Positions 20,696 through 32,712 of a DNA stretch of 64,000 nt are shown here, in pieces. Source of the DNA: Persicaria tinctoria (lineage: Eukaryota; Streptophyta; Magnoliopsida; Caryophyllales; Polygonaceae); the NCBI GenBank assembly GCA_037127255.1, contig JBANSL010000004.1:9052001-9116000 (forward strand), given 5' to 3'. Within the stretch, counting starts at the first letter, position 1, and the number at the start of each line of letters is the position of its first letter. The position numbers were made by a program, and so were the translations under genes. The notes below the pieces were generated by a model, which was given only the letters and a program-made list of their open reading frames with translations, had not been told where the DNA came from and searched no databases.

Positions 20696-22072
20696 CAAGG
20701 ATCACCTTCAACTCTCGCAAAAGAATCATACTCATAGGGATAGAAGACGAATTGCATAACAAAATCTGACCTTTACCGCATCACCTTACATGGCCACCGT
20801 CAGGCTCACCCCAGCCCCAGAAGTGGGTGGACTACTCACGTCTCTTCGCAATCGCAGACATTGATGTATAAAAAGAAACTTGCAATAAATTATAATCAAA
20901 GCCTTTACAATCCCGGCAATCAACTTTCGTAGAATGCCAAAACCCTAAAACCTTTGAACTTCCTAAAACTTCTCTGTGGAACTACTTGTCTCTAACTGAA
21001 GTTGAATTGAATGAAAAACCAGCACCTAGGGCTTTATTTATAGCCTTCTATTCCTTGCTAATCAAGGATAGAAATATCTATCTTTATCTAAATCTATATC
21101 TAAAGGCTTAAAAGATAAATAAATGTAATTTAGGAATTAAATCTAAAAGGGAAAAATAAATCTAAATAGGTAAGTCTTCTCATCTTGATAGATCTTGTCT
21201 TCCATGGATAGAACTTGATGTATCTCGACAATCTAGGATTCCTTCGGCTCCAAGAACTCCCAAGGCGTGTAGGACTGCTTAAACCGCGTAACGCGGCTTC
21301 GGACACGACGCTCGTCGATCTCGAGTAGGGCTCCTCGACATCGAGTAGGAATTGTCGTCGGCTAGGGCTGGCTGGGCTTCTCGGGTGGCTCTGCTCGACA
21401 AGGCTCGGATCTTGGCTCCTGGCTCCTCGATCTCGACTAAGACTCCTCGAGATCGAGTAGAGGTGGTGCTCGGCTTCTCCGTTTTCGGCTTCTCGACTTG
21501 GCACAGCTCGTCGACTCCGGACATGGCGTCGAAGTATGGTCGATCTCGACAAGAGTTACTCGAGATCGAGTTGGCTTCCGGAGTCGGGTTGTCTCTGACT
21601 CGATCAGTGTCCTCGATCAGCTCTGCTCGACCAGGTGTGCTCGGACAGCCTTTGTCGAGATCGAGTAGATGTACTCGAGATCGAGTAGAGTTCTCTCAGC
21701 TTTCTGCTCTGTTCTTGAAACGCACTTTCCCGAGTCCCCGTTTGTCGGATTGACGCATATGACCATGCGTTGGAAAGCTCGTTTCGAGGGCTACAACTTT
21801 CATGAAGACATCAAAGCTTGATTCCGAATAATGAATACCGAAAAATGGTATTTTCTCCAGCTGCACCATTCTTAGCTTCTTCATGACTTTCCTTCAAGCT
21901 CCAAAGTGCGTCCGATTTCTGCGAAATATAACAAAAACTTGTGTAGACCTCCATATATTGCAAATAAACATATGCTACACGGATTCTGTATTATTCTAAC
22001 CCAAATGCATGCAATGTATGCAGAAATCGATATAAAAGTTACTATAAAACATGGCAAATTAGGCTCACAACA
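20696..22072 (-). mobile_element. Old Athila-type solo LTR, right part
   Basis: It continues the LTR begun at 10382. It matches 12064-13490 with many substitutions, plus an extra block of about 170 bases near 21720-21890 that the young LTRs lack. It ends GCTCACAACA. Paired motifs lie at 21315/21335 and 21427/21447. Confidence 0.85.
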
Positions 22073-22169
22073 GTTTGACAAAAATAAAAGTGTGCATCGA
22101 TATGTACCTCAGTAATATGTAGTGGTGAATTAACCCGTCTATATTGATCAAAGACATATGGTGGTAGCA

Positions 22170-24956
22170 TCTAATTATCAATAGAGAGAGGGATTGTCAA
22201 GAGAGAGAACATGTATGTGGAAATGAATGAAGATAAAAAATTTGAAACAAAATAGCATACTTGTGGATAGACTAGATTCAGATGGGGACTGAGGTTCATA
22301 TGATGGTTCACCGAACTTGTTTGCATACTCTGCGATGATTGATCTCCTCCAGTAACCAAATTGGTGTTCCATCTCTTCCCTTGTCGACCATTAGCACTAT
22401 CCCTTCCAAACCCTAACCTTCTCGTGAATGATCTACCTTTGCCCCTCTGGTCTTTTGGGTCCTTAACCACATTGCAAACACTCTCCGCTAGATCGGGGCT
22501 AGTGGAATCGTTGTTTATATTGCGACGAGGCTTTCACCTCCCATAGACCTTGCCAATGTTGTCCATGGTGTAAAATTGTACACCATGCTTCTCCCGTGCC
22601 AGATTCTTGATATCAATCTTGAGTGTATTTAGTGTTGACATCACCTTCGCATACAACTCTACTTCATTCATTGCGATCCCTGAACTTTCATCTAAAGCAA
22701 CATGCATATTCGCAATTCGTTAGCTTCCCTCTGGTCTTTTCTCGAGCAATTTGTAGTAAGGAAATGAAACCTTCAGGTGCTGCCTAGGCAAGTCTTTCCT
22801 CCACCTATCTAAAATATACTTCTCGGGGACAACATCCAACTGTTCTCCAGTGAAGACGCGCAGTATATGAGTACACAAAATCCCTCTGAATTCGAAGTTC
22901 TTGCACTCGCATTTCATGTCCTTTGACGCGTTGTCCACAACAACTCTCAATGTTTGGCAGTGGGGCCGATGGTGTCGTGGTTGTTTAACGACAATGTCGT
23001 GGTGTGAAGTGACACCGTCATCTAGAATCTTTGTGGCGTTGTTGTACACCAGTTTCCCAACTTCCGCCTGAAACTCCGTAAACTTCACAGTTGTGTACAG
23101 ACGTTGAAAGACTTCTTCAAACCGATGTTCGGTCAAACAGCGATGTAGGGAGTTCAGGGATTCGAAGTTTGCCTTTATCTCAGCATTCACCCTGTCCGAT
23201 AATGCTAGTCCGTACTGCTCCACAAAGATTGTAAGGGTAGTGTTGATATTGACATACATTTTGAAGAAATGGTTCATTCCTTCACTTCTTTGGGTGTTGG
23301 ACATCCCGACCCAAAAATGATCCTTGAAGTAGATAGGAACCCATCGCTGGCGAACCTCGTACATCTTCGACAACCATTTGTTCCTATGTAGACCGTAGCA
23401 ATCTAACATCTCCTTCCAAGCAGTCTCGAACTCCTCTACAGTGTAGGAATCGTGAAGTGAGTTCTGAAGCGCCCTATTGATTTCCTTCCAGTCCTCCTTT
23501 TTACCCAAATGCATGTGCGCATTTTGCATCACATGCCAAATGCACCACCGGTGTAGAGTGTTAGGGAACACTTGTGCGACCACATTCCCTAGCATAGCAA
23601 TTCGATTAGGAGTTAATCAAGAGTAACAAGTATGATATCATTCGCAAGCACTAGCTAGTATAAATAATGAATGTAATAATGTATGATGGTAGTTGTAATA
23701 ATGCACCTATGGACCAACACTGGTCGGTTATGATTGCTTTTGGAGCCTTTCCGGATATGCATGTGAGCCAAGTGCGGAATAGCCATACGAAGTTCCCAAT
23801 CTTATCTTGAGCGAGTAGGGCACACTTGAACAACACGGATTGACCGTGATTGTTGATTCCTATGAATGGAGCAAAAGGCATCTTGTATCTGTTTGATACG
23901 TATGTCGTATCGAAGCACACGACATCTCCGAACTCCTCGTAAGCTACCCTACTCCTTCCGTCGGCCCAAAACACGTTCCCCAATCTATTTTCTTCGTCTA
24001 GGTCATAGGAGTAAAAGAAGTTGGAGTTGCTTGAGCTCATATCGTCAAAGTGGTTACGCATTGCAACAAAGTCACCGTTTTCCATGTGACGTCGTCTAGC
24101 CTTGCTGTAATATTAAGTTGCGACAATCTCTGTTGTTGAAAGGAACAGTCGCATGGCTGCCATGTTCAACCACAAAAGTCCTGAAGTTCTAGGCTATAGG
24201 AACTCCAGCTCTATCCGAGTTCAGAATCCGGTTCTTGTTTCTTTTGCTGATCACCCAATAGTTCGGAAGAAGTCTCAAATTGGTAGGCACACACTCATGG
24301 TTGTGGTCTAAATTGACCCCAACAATCACCCATCTCCCGTCTGCATGAACTGATGCATTTACCTTGAACTGACATCCTGTAACACAAGTGGTAGATCATG
24401 TTGCTGGCTTCTTTGTCTTCGACGCAAATTTTCCAAACTTTGAGCAAGCCAACCTCAGCTTCTTGTACTTCTCTGGTCCATTGGGATCAGGATGTTTGTC
24501 TAAACTCTTGATCAGGTACTGGAATCCTACCGCCTTCCTGTATGCATGCATATACTAAAAAACGTCTCTAGAATGGGCAAATGTCATCCCGGTATGCGGA
24601 GGTAGCATCTCAGTATAACCTTCAGCATCCTCGTTGTCGACCTCTCGTTGGTAATTGTCTTCGTTGTCTTGATCCTCTCCAACCTCATTGGTATTGTCTC
24701 CTTATATGCCAACAGAATCTGTTACAACACAATCACTCAATTGTTCAATTTGGTTGTCTTAACACATTCAAAAAACAACAATCAAAGGATATATGTTACA
24801 ACACAATGCAATCACCCAATTGTTCAAATTAAACAGCCACCGTCAATATAATATAACCACCACCCTGATTGCAAAGGAATAGAAGCTTAGTGTATGAATG
24901 AAATTACCTTCTTCTTCGGTAGCATACCCGATGTTTAGGTCAAATGAATGATCCAT
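22170..24956 (-). pseudogene. FAR1/FHY3-like (MULE transposase-derived) pseudogene
   Basis: Exon 1 (24956-24908) reads MDHSFDLNIGYATEEE and has a GT donor. The main part then shows a FAR1-type zinc-binding N-terminus (YRKAVGFQYLIKSLDKHPDP, LACSKFGKF, CQFKVNA, DHNHECVP, 24580-24250), a MULE DDE domain (VVCFDTTYVSNRYKMPFAPFIG, KAIITDQ) and a SWIM zinc finger CECKNFEFRGILCTH near 22860-22910. A GT-AG intron (23706-23589) rejoins ITDQCWSI to NVVAQVFPNTLHRWCIWH. At least four in-frame stops (for example in HSRDVF-YMHAYRK and near GVPIA) rule out a working protein. FAR1-type proteins are either MULE transposases or domesticated light-signalling factors. The decay and surroundings favour a dead transposon copy. 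Confidence 0.85.
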
Positions 24957-25964
24957 TGCAATTCGATTTGATCACTGAAGAATGAATATGATGATTAGAG
25001 GAGATTGTTGTTCATATAAAATCAATTCAAATTACTTTGAAGCAAAACTTAACACTAGAATTAAACTTAACAGTTCGAAGCAATACAAACTGAATTGACA
25101 CACATAAACCCTAATCGATTTCGAAATAAGAAATTTAATCTTGTCAATTGACATAAAATCGGATGCTACACTCTAAATTCATGGATCACAAACTGATAGA
25201 AAGTATACAATTTAATCTTGTCAATTCACAATCGGGGAAAATAAACTGAAAGTATACAATCTAATCGACTCTTTGCAACTAAACCACACATAAACCCTAA
25301 TCGATTTCGAATTAAGAAAATAAACAAAAATTATACAATTTACAATCTCGATTTCGATTTCGAATGAAACAAATAAACTGAAATTACCTTCTTCTTACAA
25401 ATGAACTCTAAACCACCCAGATCTCGCAAGCTGACATTCGATCTCGCAAAGCTGACCTTTTTCTTTGATCTCGCAAAGCTACTAGAGAACTCGGAAAATT
25501 GCAGGTTCATGGATTGTCCTCTCGATTGCCTTAAGTTCAAATCTGATTTGAAATGGAGGGTTGAACGTTGAAGACTGTCGTTGGAGCTCATTGCAGGTTT
25601 CAATGTCGTTTGGGGGGGAAGCGGGCAAATTGAATGGGAGAGAGGAACTGGACGTCATAATTAGGAGAGAGGTTATTAGCTAACCTAGTATTAACTAACC
25701 TAATGATAAAGCTACTAATTGCTTTTCTTTTTTTTTTGTAGGAACTTGGCGTGCTTTTACGTTTATGCCCTTGGGTATTTTTACACAGGTGGTAAACGTA
25801 TCAGCCTCTAGGGTGATTGGAGAGTTTGTTTTAATTGAGATAATATCTAGATTTTTGCCTAAAGTGAAGGTAATCAACAGGGACAAATCTATTTCGGAAA
25901 AGTAGTCAAAGGGATAATGATAATTTTGTCGAGTTTCCAAAAAATATTGTTAACATTATTTTTA
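24957..25964. other. Noncoding flank 5' of the FAR1-like pseudogene
   Basis: AT-rich sequence with repeated phrases such as CCCTAATCGATTTCGAA (near 25110 and 25298) and CAATTTAATCTTGTCAATT. It probably includes the promoter side and perhaps the terminus of the MULE, but no terminal repeat was recognised. A minus-strand frame at 25340-25603 shows no domain. Confidence 0.4.
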
Positions 25965-25973
25965 TTTTTCACG

Positions 25974-26431
25974 TTCCCTATATACACCGCAAATACTTCG
26001 TCGGATCCGATGTTGTTAATTGTGTGTTATTTCACTTATTGGATGTTTTAACAATGTTGAATTAGACGTTGTTACAACGTTAAATTGAACGTTGCTAATA
26101 CGGGTCAGATCGGGCCTACTATAAGATATTTTAAAAAAACAAAAAAAAAATTGATTTACAACGTCCAAAAGGACGTTTGTGTTTTTTTTTTTGTGAGTGG
26201 GTGGGTGGGTGTGATTTTTTTTTTTTACCCTAGCAACGTCGGATCCGACGTTGTTAGCCCGGTTCGGCCTGATCCGATCCTTCACTTCACATATTACAAC
26301 GTTAGATCCGACGTTGTAATATAATTAATGTTACAACGTCGAATCCGACGTTGATTAGCAGCTCTAATCCGCGGATTTGACGTTGATTAGCAGCTCTAAT
26401 TCGCGGATTTGCGGTGTATATAGGACACCCT
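25974..26431. mobile_element. MULE-type non-autonomous element with palindrome array, 458 bp
   Basis: Inverted ends CCTATATACACCGCAAAT (25977-25994) and its exact reverse complement (26407-26424) bound the element. The 9-bp phrase TTTTTCACG flanks it at 25965-25973 and 26432-26440, a length typical of Mutator-like elements. Inside are several copies of a palindrome based on ACGTCGGATCCGACGT. Confidence 0.8.
26000..26390. repeat. Array of CGGATCCG-centred palindromes
   Basis: CAACGTCGGATCCGACGTTG (about 26235-26254) is a perfect 20-base palindrome. Diverged copies lie near 26000, 26303 and 26335, and ACAACGTCCAAAAGGACGTT near 26159 is a looped variant. Confidence 0.8.
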
Positions 26432-26440
26432 TTTTTCACG

Positions 26441-28592
26441 TGGATTGGAAACCTTTTTTTTTTGTTCATAGGTAGACACTTAGGCCATTACAATATGGGG
26501 GGGGGGGATTCGAACTCTTGGATTGGAAACTTATATCATCGAGAGTGATAAACATGGAAGAATGCAATATAAGAAGAGTTGAATGGAGATGATTATATAA
26601 GACCTCATCTTTTTAGACCTCACCGATGACATGGAAAGAGATCAACCACGATGAGGGGTGATTTCGAGTCGAGGAGAGCTAGTTGGTGAGACTGAGGGAC
26701 GCATGAGACCATATACTTTATCCCTATGGTAAAGAGAACATCTTTATGAATTTAAACCTAAACCTACGCGCGGCTACGCGCCCCTATCATCTCCTCCCCG
26801 AGACTTCCAGCCGCCGCCATGGCTACCTCGTGCCCTCCGTCCAGGCCAACTCGCACCAGCGCTCGGCTTCCTTCTCTTTGTACCTAACCGCCTTGGGTCT
26901 GTCCATTGCCCTACTTGTGGATCCCTACTGTGGCTACGCCTCTCTCTACCAAATCCCTCCGTTTGGAGTTAACCCTAGCCCGGCTATCAATCGGGAGGCT
27001 AATGCCTCCGATTGGCCTCGGCTGGTCACTGTTGGTTCCGCTTGCAGGGCAATTTCGACCTGTTACCGGACATTTATAAGATTTGAGGGAAGCGTGTGGT
27101 GGCCGGACGGCGCGGGTCACTTTCTCCTATGGCGTGCCTAGCGGTGTGTTCCATTGTCTTGTCCGCTGTCTTGCTTTATGCTCTGTGCTTCATCTCGGTT
27201 CTCTGTAAGTTCCTCTCTCTCCCCTCTTGCACAAAACCACGGTCCTTATGCTCACCAGCATCGACTCTATCTAAGCACCTTTACGAGGCGCAATTGGGCA
27301 TATCGCCCCACTTTCAGCCTACAATCTGATTTTCATACCTTCAAATTACTGTTCTCTAGTACTGCTCTCTGTAGCGCTCTGCTCTTGCTCTATTTTAGCA
27401 CCTTTACGAGGTTGTTTAGGTTCTTTCTTTGTTGTTGTTTCCCGTCAACCACTCGGGCGGATTGGGAACCCAAGTGCCCTACTGTTTGTTGTGCCGGTTC
27501 GTTTCGGGCTCGGAATCCCCACATTTTTTCAAAGCCTTATCAATTTCCTACTTTTAACTTGGTTTTACTTCGTTTTACATTACAGTCTAACCTTGTCTTG
27601 GTTTGGTTTAATTATTCTCACTCGATCTCTAGTGGATTTTGCGTTCTCTACGGTTTGCCTGCTTTTGTGTACAGGAGGCCCGTCCATCATGATGGTGTTG
27701 CTGGTGTTTGCTACTGCATCTGTGGCTGCCCAGTTTTGATGCTCCTTGGTGTTGGTTTTTGCAGTTGGTTTTGTTGCCCGGGACTCAGCGTGTGCTTCTT
27801 GGCTTGCCTGTGCAGATGCCCAATTATCCCTTCAACACTTCTTTTTTCGCACAATGGCTCACAAGTCACAAGCCTCTCCTCATGATCTCCTTGAATATTC
27901 AAAGCCCTACAAGGCCCTTTCAAAACACCTAATGGGGTGTATACATCATTTTGTACTCCCTAATTTCATTCATATACAAACTTACGTTGAGTTTGGTCTT
28001 TGGCATTACTTGTTTGGATTAAACTCTTTTAATTTCTACAAGGCATATTGTAATCATGTACATTACAAGTAAAATAACTACTACTTTCTTGCTTTAACGC
28101 TTAATAGCCTTGTTACCTCTTTTTATATATTTTTCTTCTTCAACACTATCTTTTCCCACGGAGCTCCATGGGAATGCATACCACTTGTGATAGTCCAACC
28201 AGCTCAACCGATACATAAGCCTTACCAGGCAAGACCGATCGAACAATACTACTGTACTACCATATATCCGACTCTTACGAGTCTATTTCTATGGCGTAAT
28301 TGCCCGTGTAAATTGTATTACACAAGTACCACTCTTGTGTACCAAGCTTCATTGACAAACACTTACCGTACTGAGGTTCTTTGCTTACCTAGCTCGTTAC
28401 ATTTCCAAATGACTCATGTAGGCTTACCTAATGCAATGACAATATCTACAAATTGGACTATGCTCAACAGGTTACTCTTTACTTATCAAACGTTGACAAC
28501 AATAGTCACCAACACTAACAAGCACAAGTCACAAACCAAACACCTTCCTAAGGTTTATAAGTTCCAAACAGAAACCATCGCAAAAGGTTTAA
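26441..28592 (+). other. 5' region of the first full-length-type LINE
   Basis: Upstream of the endonuclease there is about 2 kb of GC-richer then T-rich sequence, including a G10 run near 26500. Open stretches at 26746-27141, 27154-27885 and 28187-28618 have no gag-like, DUF4283 or zinc-knuckle content. This is where a LINE ORF1 and 5' UTR should be, but no ORF1 can be supported. The exact 5' end is not visible. Confidence 0.4.
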
Positions 28593-29464
28593 ATGAATAT
28601 ATGTTCATGGAATTGTAGGGGGATGAGGAGAAGGAACTTCTGGACTGACACGGAACTGTTCTGTAAAAACAATTACATAAATGTTCTGGCTCTGCTTGAG
28701 ACCAAAACTAATAAATTACCACCGGGAGCTGTCTGGAAAAAATGCGGGTTTGCTCACATGGCTTTCGACCCTGCTAGGGGTTTTTCGGGGGGTATATCTC
28801 TACTATGGAAGTACCTTCCTATGTCAAAGGGTGATATTACTCTCATCTCAGTCAATCACAGACTTATCCATATTAATTATCTTGATAAAACAATCAATAA
28901 ATTAATGGTTATACTTGTGGTTTATGCACCGCCGGACCGTCGCTCAAAAGACGAATTTTGGGATAACCTAACCAGTTACGCAACCAATCTCAACATACCG
29001 TTCTGCATTATTGGGGATCTCAATGAAATCTCAAAACCAGAAGACAAATTGGGGGGGGCATCTTTCCGTCTCATGCTAGGTTTAAACGACTTCATGATAT
29101 CAAACAATCACTTCAGCTAACAGAAGTACCAACCCATGGGGGTAGTTATACTTAGCAGAAAAAGAAAACGGATATGCCGAACAATAGCTATGCCAAATTG
29201 GACCGCTTACTAGCACAAAACGAAATTGTTGCAGCCTTCGACGGAATCCGAGTTCGAATCCATCCGTTCACCAACTCTGACCACGCTCCCATCTCCCTCG
29301 ATTTGCGATCACCAGCTAAGATCAACAGGAGTCCTTTCCGTTTTGAAATGGCTTGGACGACTAAACCAGAATTCTCAAACCTGGTGAAACAGGCTTGGAG
29401 ACTGAATCCTAACGGATCCTACATGTTTAAACTCGTTAAAAAGCGAGCCTCCTTAAAAATTTAG
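28593..29464 (+). pseudogene. LINE endonuclease domain
   Basis: From ATG 28593 the frame reads MNICSWNCRGMRRRNFW, ALLETKTNK, VYAPPDRRSKDEFWDNL and IIGDLNEISKPEDKLGG. These are the conserved blocks of the exonuclease-endonuclease-phosphatase fold that nicks target DNA. It stops at 29118-29120 after a frameshift. The domain continues from 29174 with YAKLDRLLAQNE and the catalytic SDHAPISLDL near 29277-29306. A TAG at 29155-29157 stands where Trp is usual. Confidence 0.85.
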
Positions 29465-29559
29465 CTAAACATTGGCATAAACGCACATTTAACAACATAC
29501 ATAAACAGCAAACTCTGATTTCCAATCCAACCCATGATCTAAACGCGAAACACAAGCGT

Positions 29560-32206
29560 TTGCTCAATAAGCGTGAGCGAATGCTTGACTTCCAGCGTCA
29601 CTATTGGAGCCAGCGGGCTAAGGCTAAACATGTCCGATTAAATGATACAAATTCGAGTTATTTCCACAGAATAGCTACAGCCAAACGGGGCAGGAAAATG
29701 GTTAAATTTCAAACCTCGGATTCGGGATTGATCCTATCTGACCATGGCCAAATCAGAGACGAATTTGTTACCGGTTTCTCAAAGAGATTCAAGTCGTCAT
29801 ACAATCACGAAGTTTCCTGTGACGAGGACCTTACTGTCATCAACCATGAAATTTCTGATCAACAAAATCAGCTGCTTACAGCGCATGTCACAAACACAGA
29901 AATTAAGTCAACACTTTTTTCGATTGGAGCCGATAAGGCGTCGGGCCCTGACGATATACCGGCAGGTTTCTACCAAACATACTGGCACATTGTGGGCCCC
30001 TCCATCATAAAAGCTGTCAAAGCTTTCTTTTCGAGCGGCAAGATGCTACGACAAATAAATCACACGTTCATCACGTTGATTCAGAAAAAGGACGACCCTC
30101 AAAATGTGGGTCACTACAGGCCAATTAGCCTCCGTTCCACAGTTTACAAAATCATCTCCAAGATTCTGACTGCACGATTAACAACAGTTTTCGACAAACT
30201 AATCCATCCTTTACAAAGTGCTTTCACCAAAGGCAGGTCCATCCAGGACAATATCCTCATTGCTCACGAAAGTTTCCACTCATTTCGACTAACTAAAGCT
30301 AAGACAGGATATATGGCTGTCAAGTTAGACATGGAAAAGGCATACGACCATGTCGAATGGCCCTTCCTTTTCGCGACACTCACTAAATTCGGTTTCGATC
30401 AGAAATTTGTTCTGTGGATCAGAGAATGTGTACAGACGGTTTCGTACTCAGTGCTTATAAATGATGAACCGTCGAAGGTTTTCCTCCCGTCACGGGGCCT
30501 CAAACAGGGTGACCCTCTGTCGCCTTTCCTATTTATCCTTACAGCTGAGGTTTTAGCTAGAACGCTCCAACAACTTTCAAATATCTCGAGGGACTTGGGG
30601 TTCACCATCGGCAGGCCGGGGTGGGGTGAAGATCCCCTTCCTGGCATTCGCTGATGATATCATGCTATTTGGCAGAGCAAACCAATCGACTTCTTTTGAG
30701 TTCTCAAACATAATACAACGTTTATGTCAGATCTTTGGCCAACAGGTCAACTTACATAAATCTAGTTTCCATGTGTCACCAAACACTTCAACCACAACCA
30801 TCCACACGATCACAAATGCTATGGGCATCCCACATGCAAATAATCTAGAAAAATATCTAGGATGTCCCATTATCAATGGTCGGGTCAACAAAAACACTTT
30901 CACATATATCATCCTCAAAACAAACCTACAACTGACCAAATGGAAAGCCTCATCTATTTCATCCGAAGGCAGGAAAGTTCTAATTAAAGCCAACATTTCA
31001 GCCCAACCTCTGTTCCTCATGCAAGCGTTCTTATTACCTTCGTCGATTCTGCACGAACTTGACCAGATATACAGGAAATTTTTTTGGAACAAAGACACCA
31101 ATTATACGCCTCTGGTGAGCTGGGACAAGATTTGCTCAGATACCCTAGACGGGGGCCTAGGCATTTACAAAGCCGAAACGATGAATATAGCATTACAAAT
31201 GAAATTGTTATGGAAGGTTATCGCCGAACCAGATAATATCTGGGTGAAGGTGATAGCAGACAAGTACCTAAAAGGGGTTCCACTCCTAAGTTACAAACAT
31301 AAGGGAAATACTTCTTGGCAATGGACTAAGTTAAATTCTCTCACAGAACTCTTCAAATCGGGCCTCAGATGGTCAATCGGAGACGGGAAGACGGTCAATT
31401 TCTGGAAAGACAATTGGATCTGCAAAAAACCGCTATATCAAATGGTTTCTCAGTCAATCCCGGATGATATAGCGACTTGGCCGGTTGCCAGATTTATTAA
31501 TAACAACAACACTTGGAACACTCAGAAGCTCCAAACGGACTTACAAGGCATTTTTGACATGGATATTATTTCAAAAATCTCCATGACTCACCTTCCCTAT
31601 AACAGGTTCTCTGACAGCCTTTTTTGGGGATCCAGCAAAGATGGTTGGTTCTCCACGGCTGCGGCAACAAAGATTATACCTAATAATGGGGGCGACAAAA
31701 ATTTCGACTGTAACTGGATTTGGAAACTGGACGTTCCGTACAAAATAAGGCATTTCCTATGGAAAATTGCACGTGATGGTTTACCAACCTCTGACAGATT
31801 GCAAAGGTCTCATGTTTCTGTACCCTCAGGGTGCATCTTCTGCGGTTGTACTACTGAGTCGACTAGTCATATCCTGGTTCAATGCCCCATGACGTCGTCG
31901 ATCACCAAATCGCTAAATATAAACCATCCCCCAGAGGCTGATCTCGACTTAGACACAAAACCCAATCGGCTGCTAAACGATATTCACAACAAACTAGGCA
32001 TCAATACTCTCAATAAGCTGGCTTTTGCTTGGTGGGCAACCAGACGATATTTCAACAGATACCAACCGCCTCGATTCAGGCGATTACTGGATTCTGTAAC
32101 TCGACTTACAGGGCTTGGTGTGCTCGAATTGAGGACCCTGATGCGCTTCCTCTTCATAAGAATAACAAAAACCCAAGGTCCACAACCGAAAAGCCTAAGG
32201 CTATGA
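29560..32206 (+). pseudogene. LINE reverse transcriptase and connecting domain
   Basis: RT blocks are clear: DKASGPDDIPAGFYQTYW, INHTFITLIQKK, YRPISLRSTVYKIISK, MAVKLDMEKAYDHVEW, LKQGDPLSPFLFIL and, after a frameshift near 30630, FLAFADDIMLFGRA with the catalytic F-A-D-D. The rest (EKYLGCPIINGRVN, LWKVIAEPDNIWVKVI, zinc-ribbon-like CIFCGCTTESTSHILVQCP near 31830-31890) is the usual LINE thumb and C-terminal region. Two overlapping frames meet at 30626-30654. Confidence 0.88.
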
Positions 32207-32686
32207 GAGGCCAGAACTCTAGAACGGAGATTTGGAAAAAACCACCTTTAGGTTACTACAAACTCAATTTCGATGGGTCGTACTGCCAGTCGGGGATCGG
32301 AACCTGCAGTTTTGTGATCCGAGATCATTTAGGTGTTGTAAGGTCCTATGGGTCTTCACATGGGGGTCACCAAGGCCAATTCTTTGGGTTTTAATAAACT
32401 TCTTATCGAAGGGGACTGCTTGGTCGTCATAAAGGCTCTGCTGGGGGACTGGTCTAGCCCCTGGGAAATCGAGTTGCTGATGGCTGATGTTAAAGTCGAT
32501 TTATATTCTTTCTCTCATGTTGCTATTCGTCATATTTTCAGGGATTCTAATGCGGTGGCCGACAGGATTGCACGTCTGGCCTACTCTGTCCTTACTGATG
32601 ATAGCTTCACATATGATCAAGAACTTCGGTTTCTCGTCCGCTCGGACGCGCTAAGAAAGATGCCGGCTCGTTGGCGTGTTTCCTAA
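32207..32686 (+). pseudogene. LINE RNase H domain, internally deleted
   Basis: It starts with WKKPPLGYYKLNFDGSYCQSG and ends with SNAVADRIARLAYS. Between them the frame shifts near 32350-32390 and the AEALAL block carrying the catalytic Glu is missing. The LIEGDCLVVIKAL and SPWEIELLMADV blocks are kept. Stop TAA is at 32684-32686. Confidence 0.8.
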
Positions 32687-32712
32687 TCCTTATATGCTTC
32701 CAAAAAAAAAAT

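Larger units (their letters stand above)
28593..32712 (+). mobile_element. L1-type LINE, ORF2 region and A-tail, broken
   Basis: The order is AP-type endonuclease, reverse transcriptase, RNase H, a short 3' end and an A-run at 32702-32711. ORF2 is split by stops and frameshifts into several pieces. The RNase H module is the extra domain typical of many plant L1 elements. Confidence 0.88.

Noticed and set aside
26490..26520. G-run followed by ATTCGAACTC as a tRNA fragment
   Set aside because: Only a B-box-like phrase is present. No acceptor stem or A-box could be found.
27154..27885. 243-codon frame rich in Phe, Cys and Leu
   Set aside because: Composition follows T-rich DNA, overlapping frames are also open, and no domain or start context is convincing.
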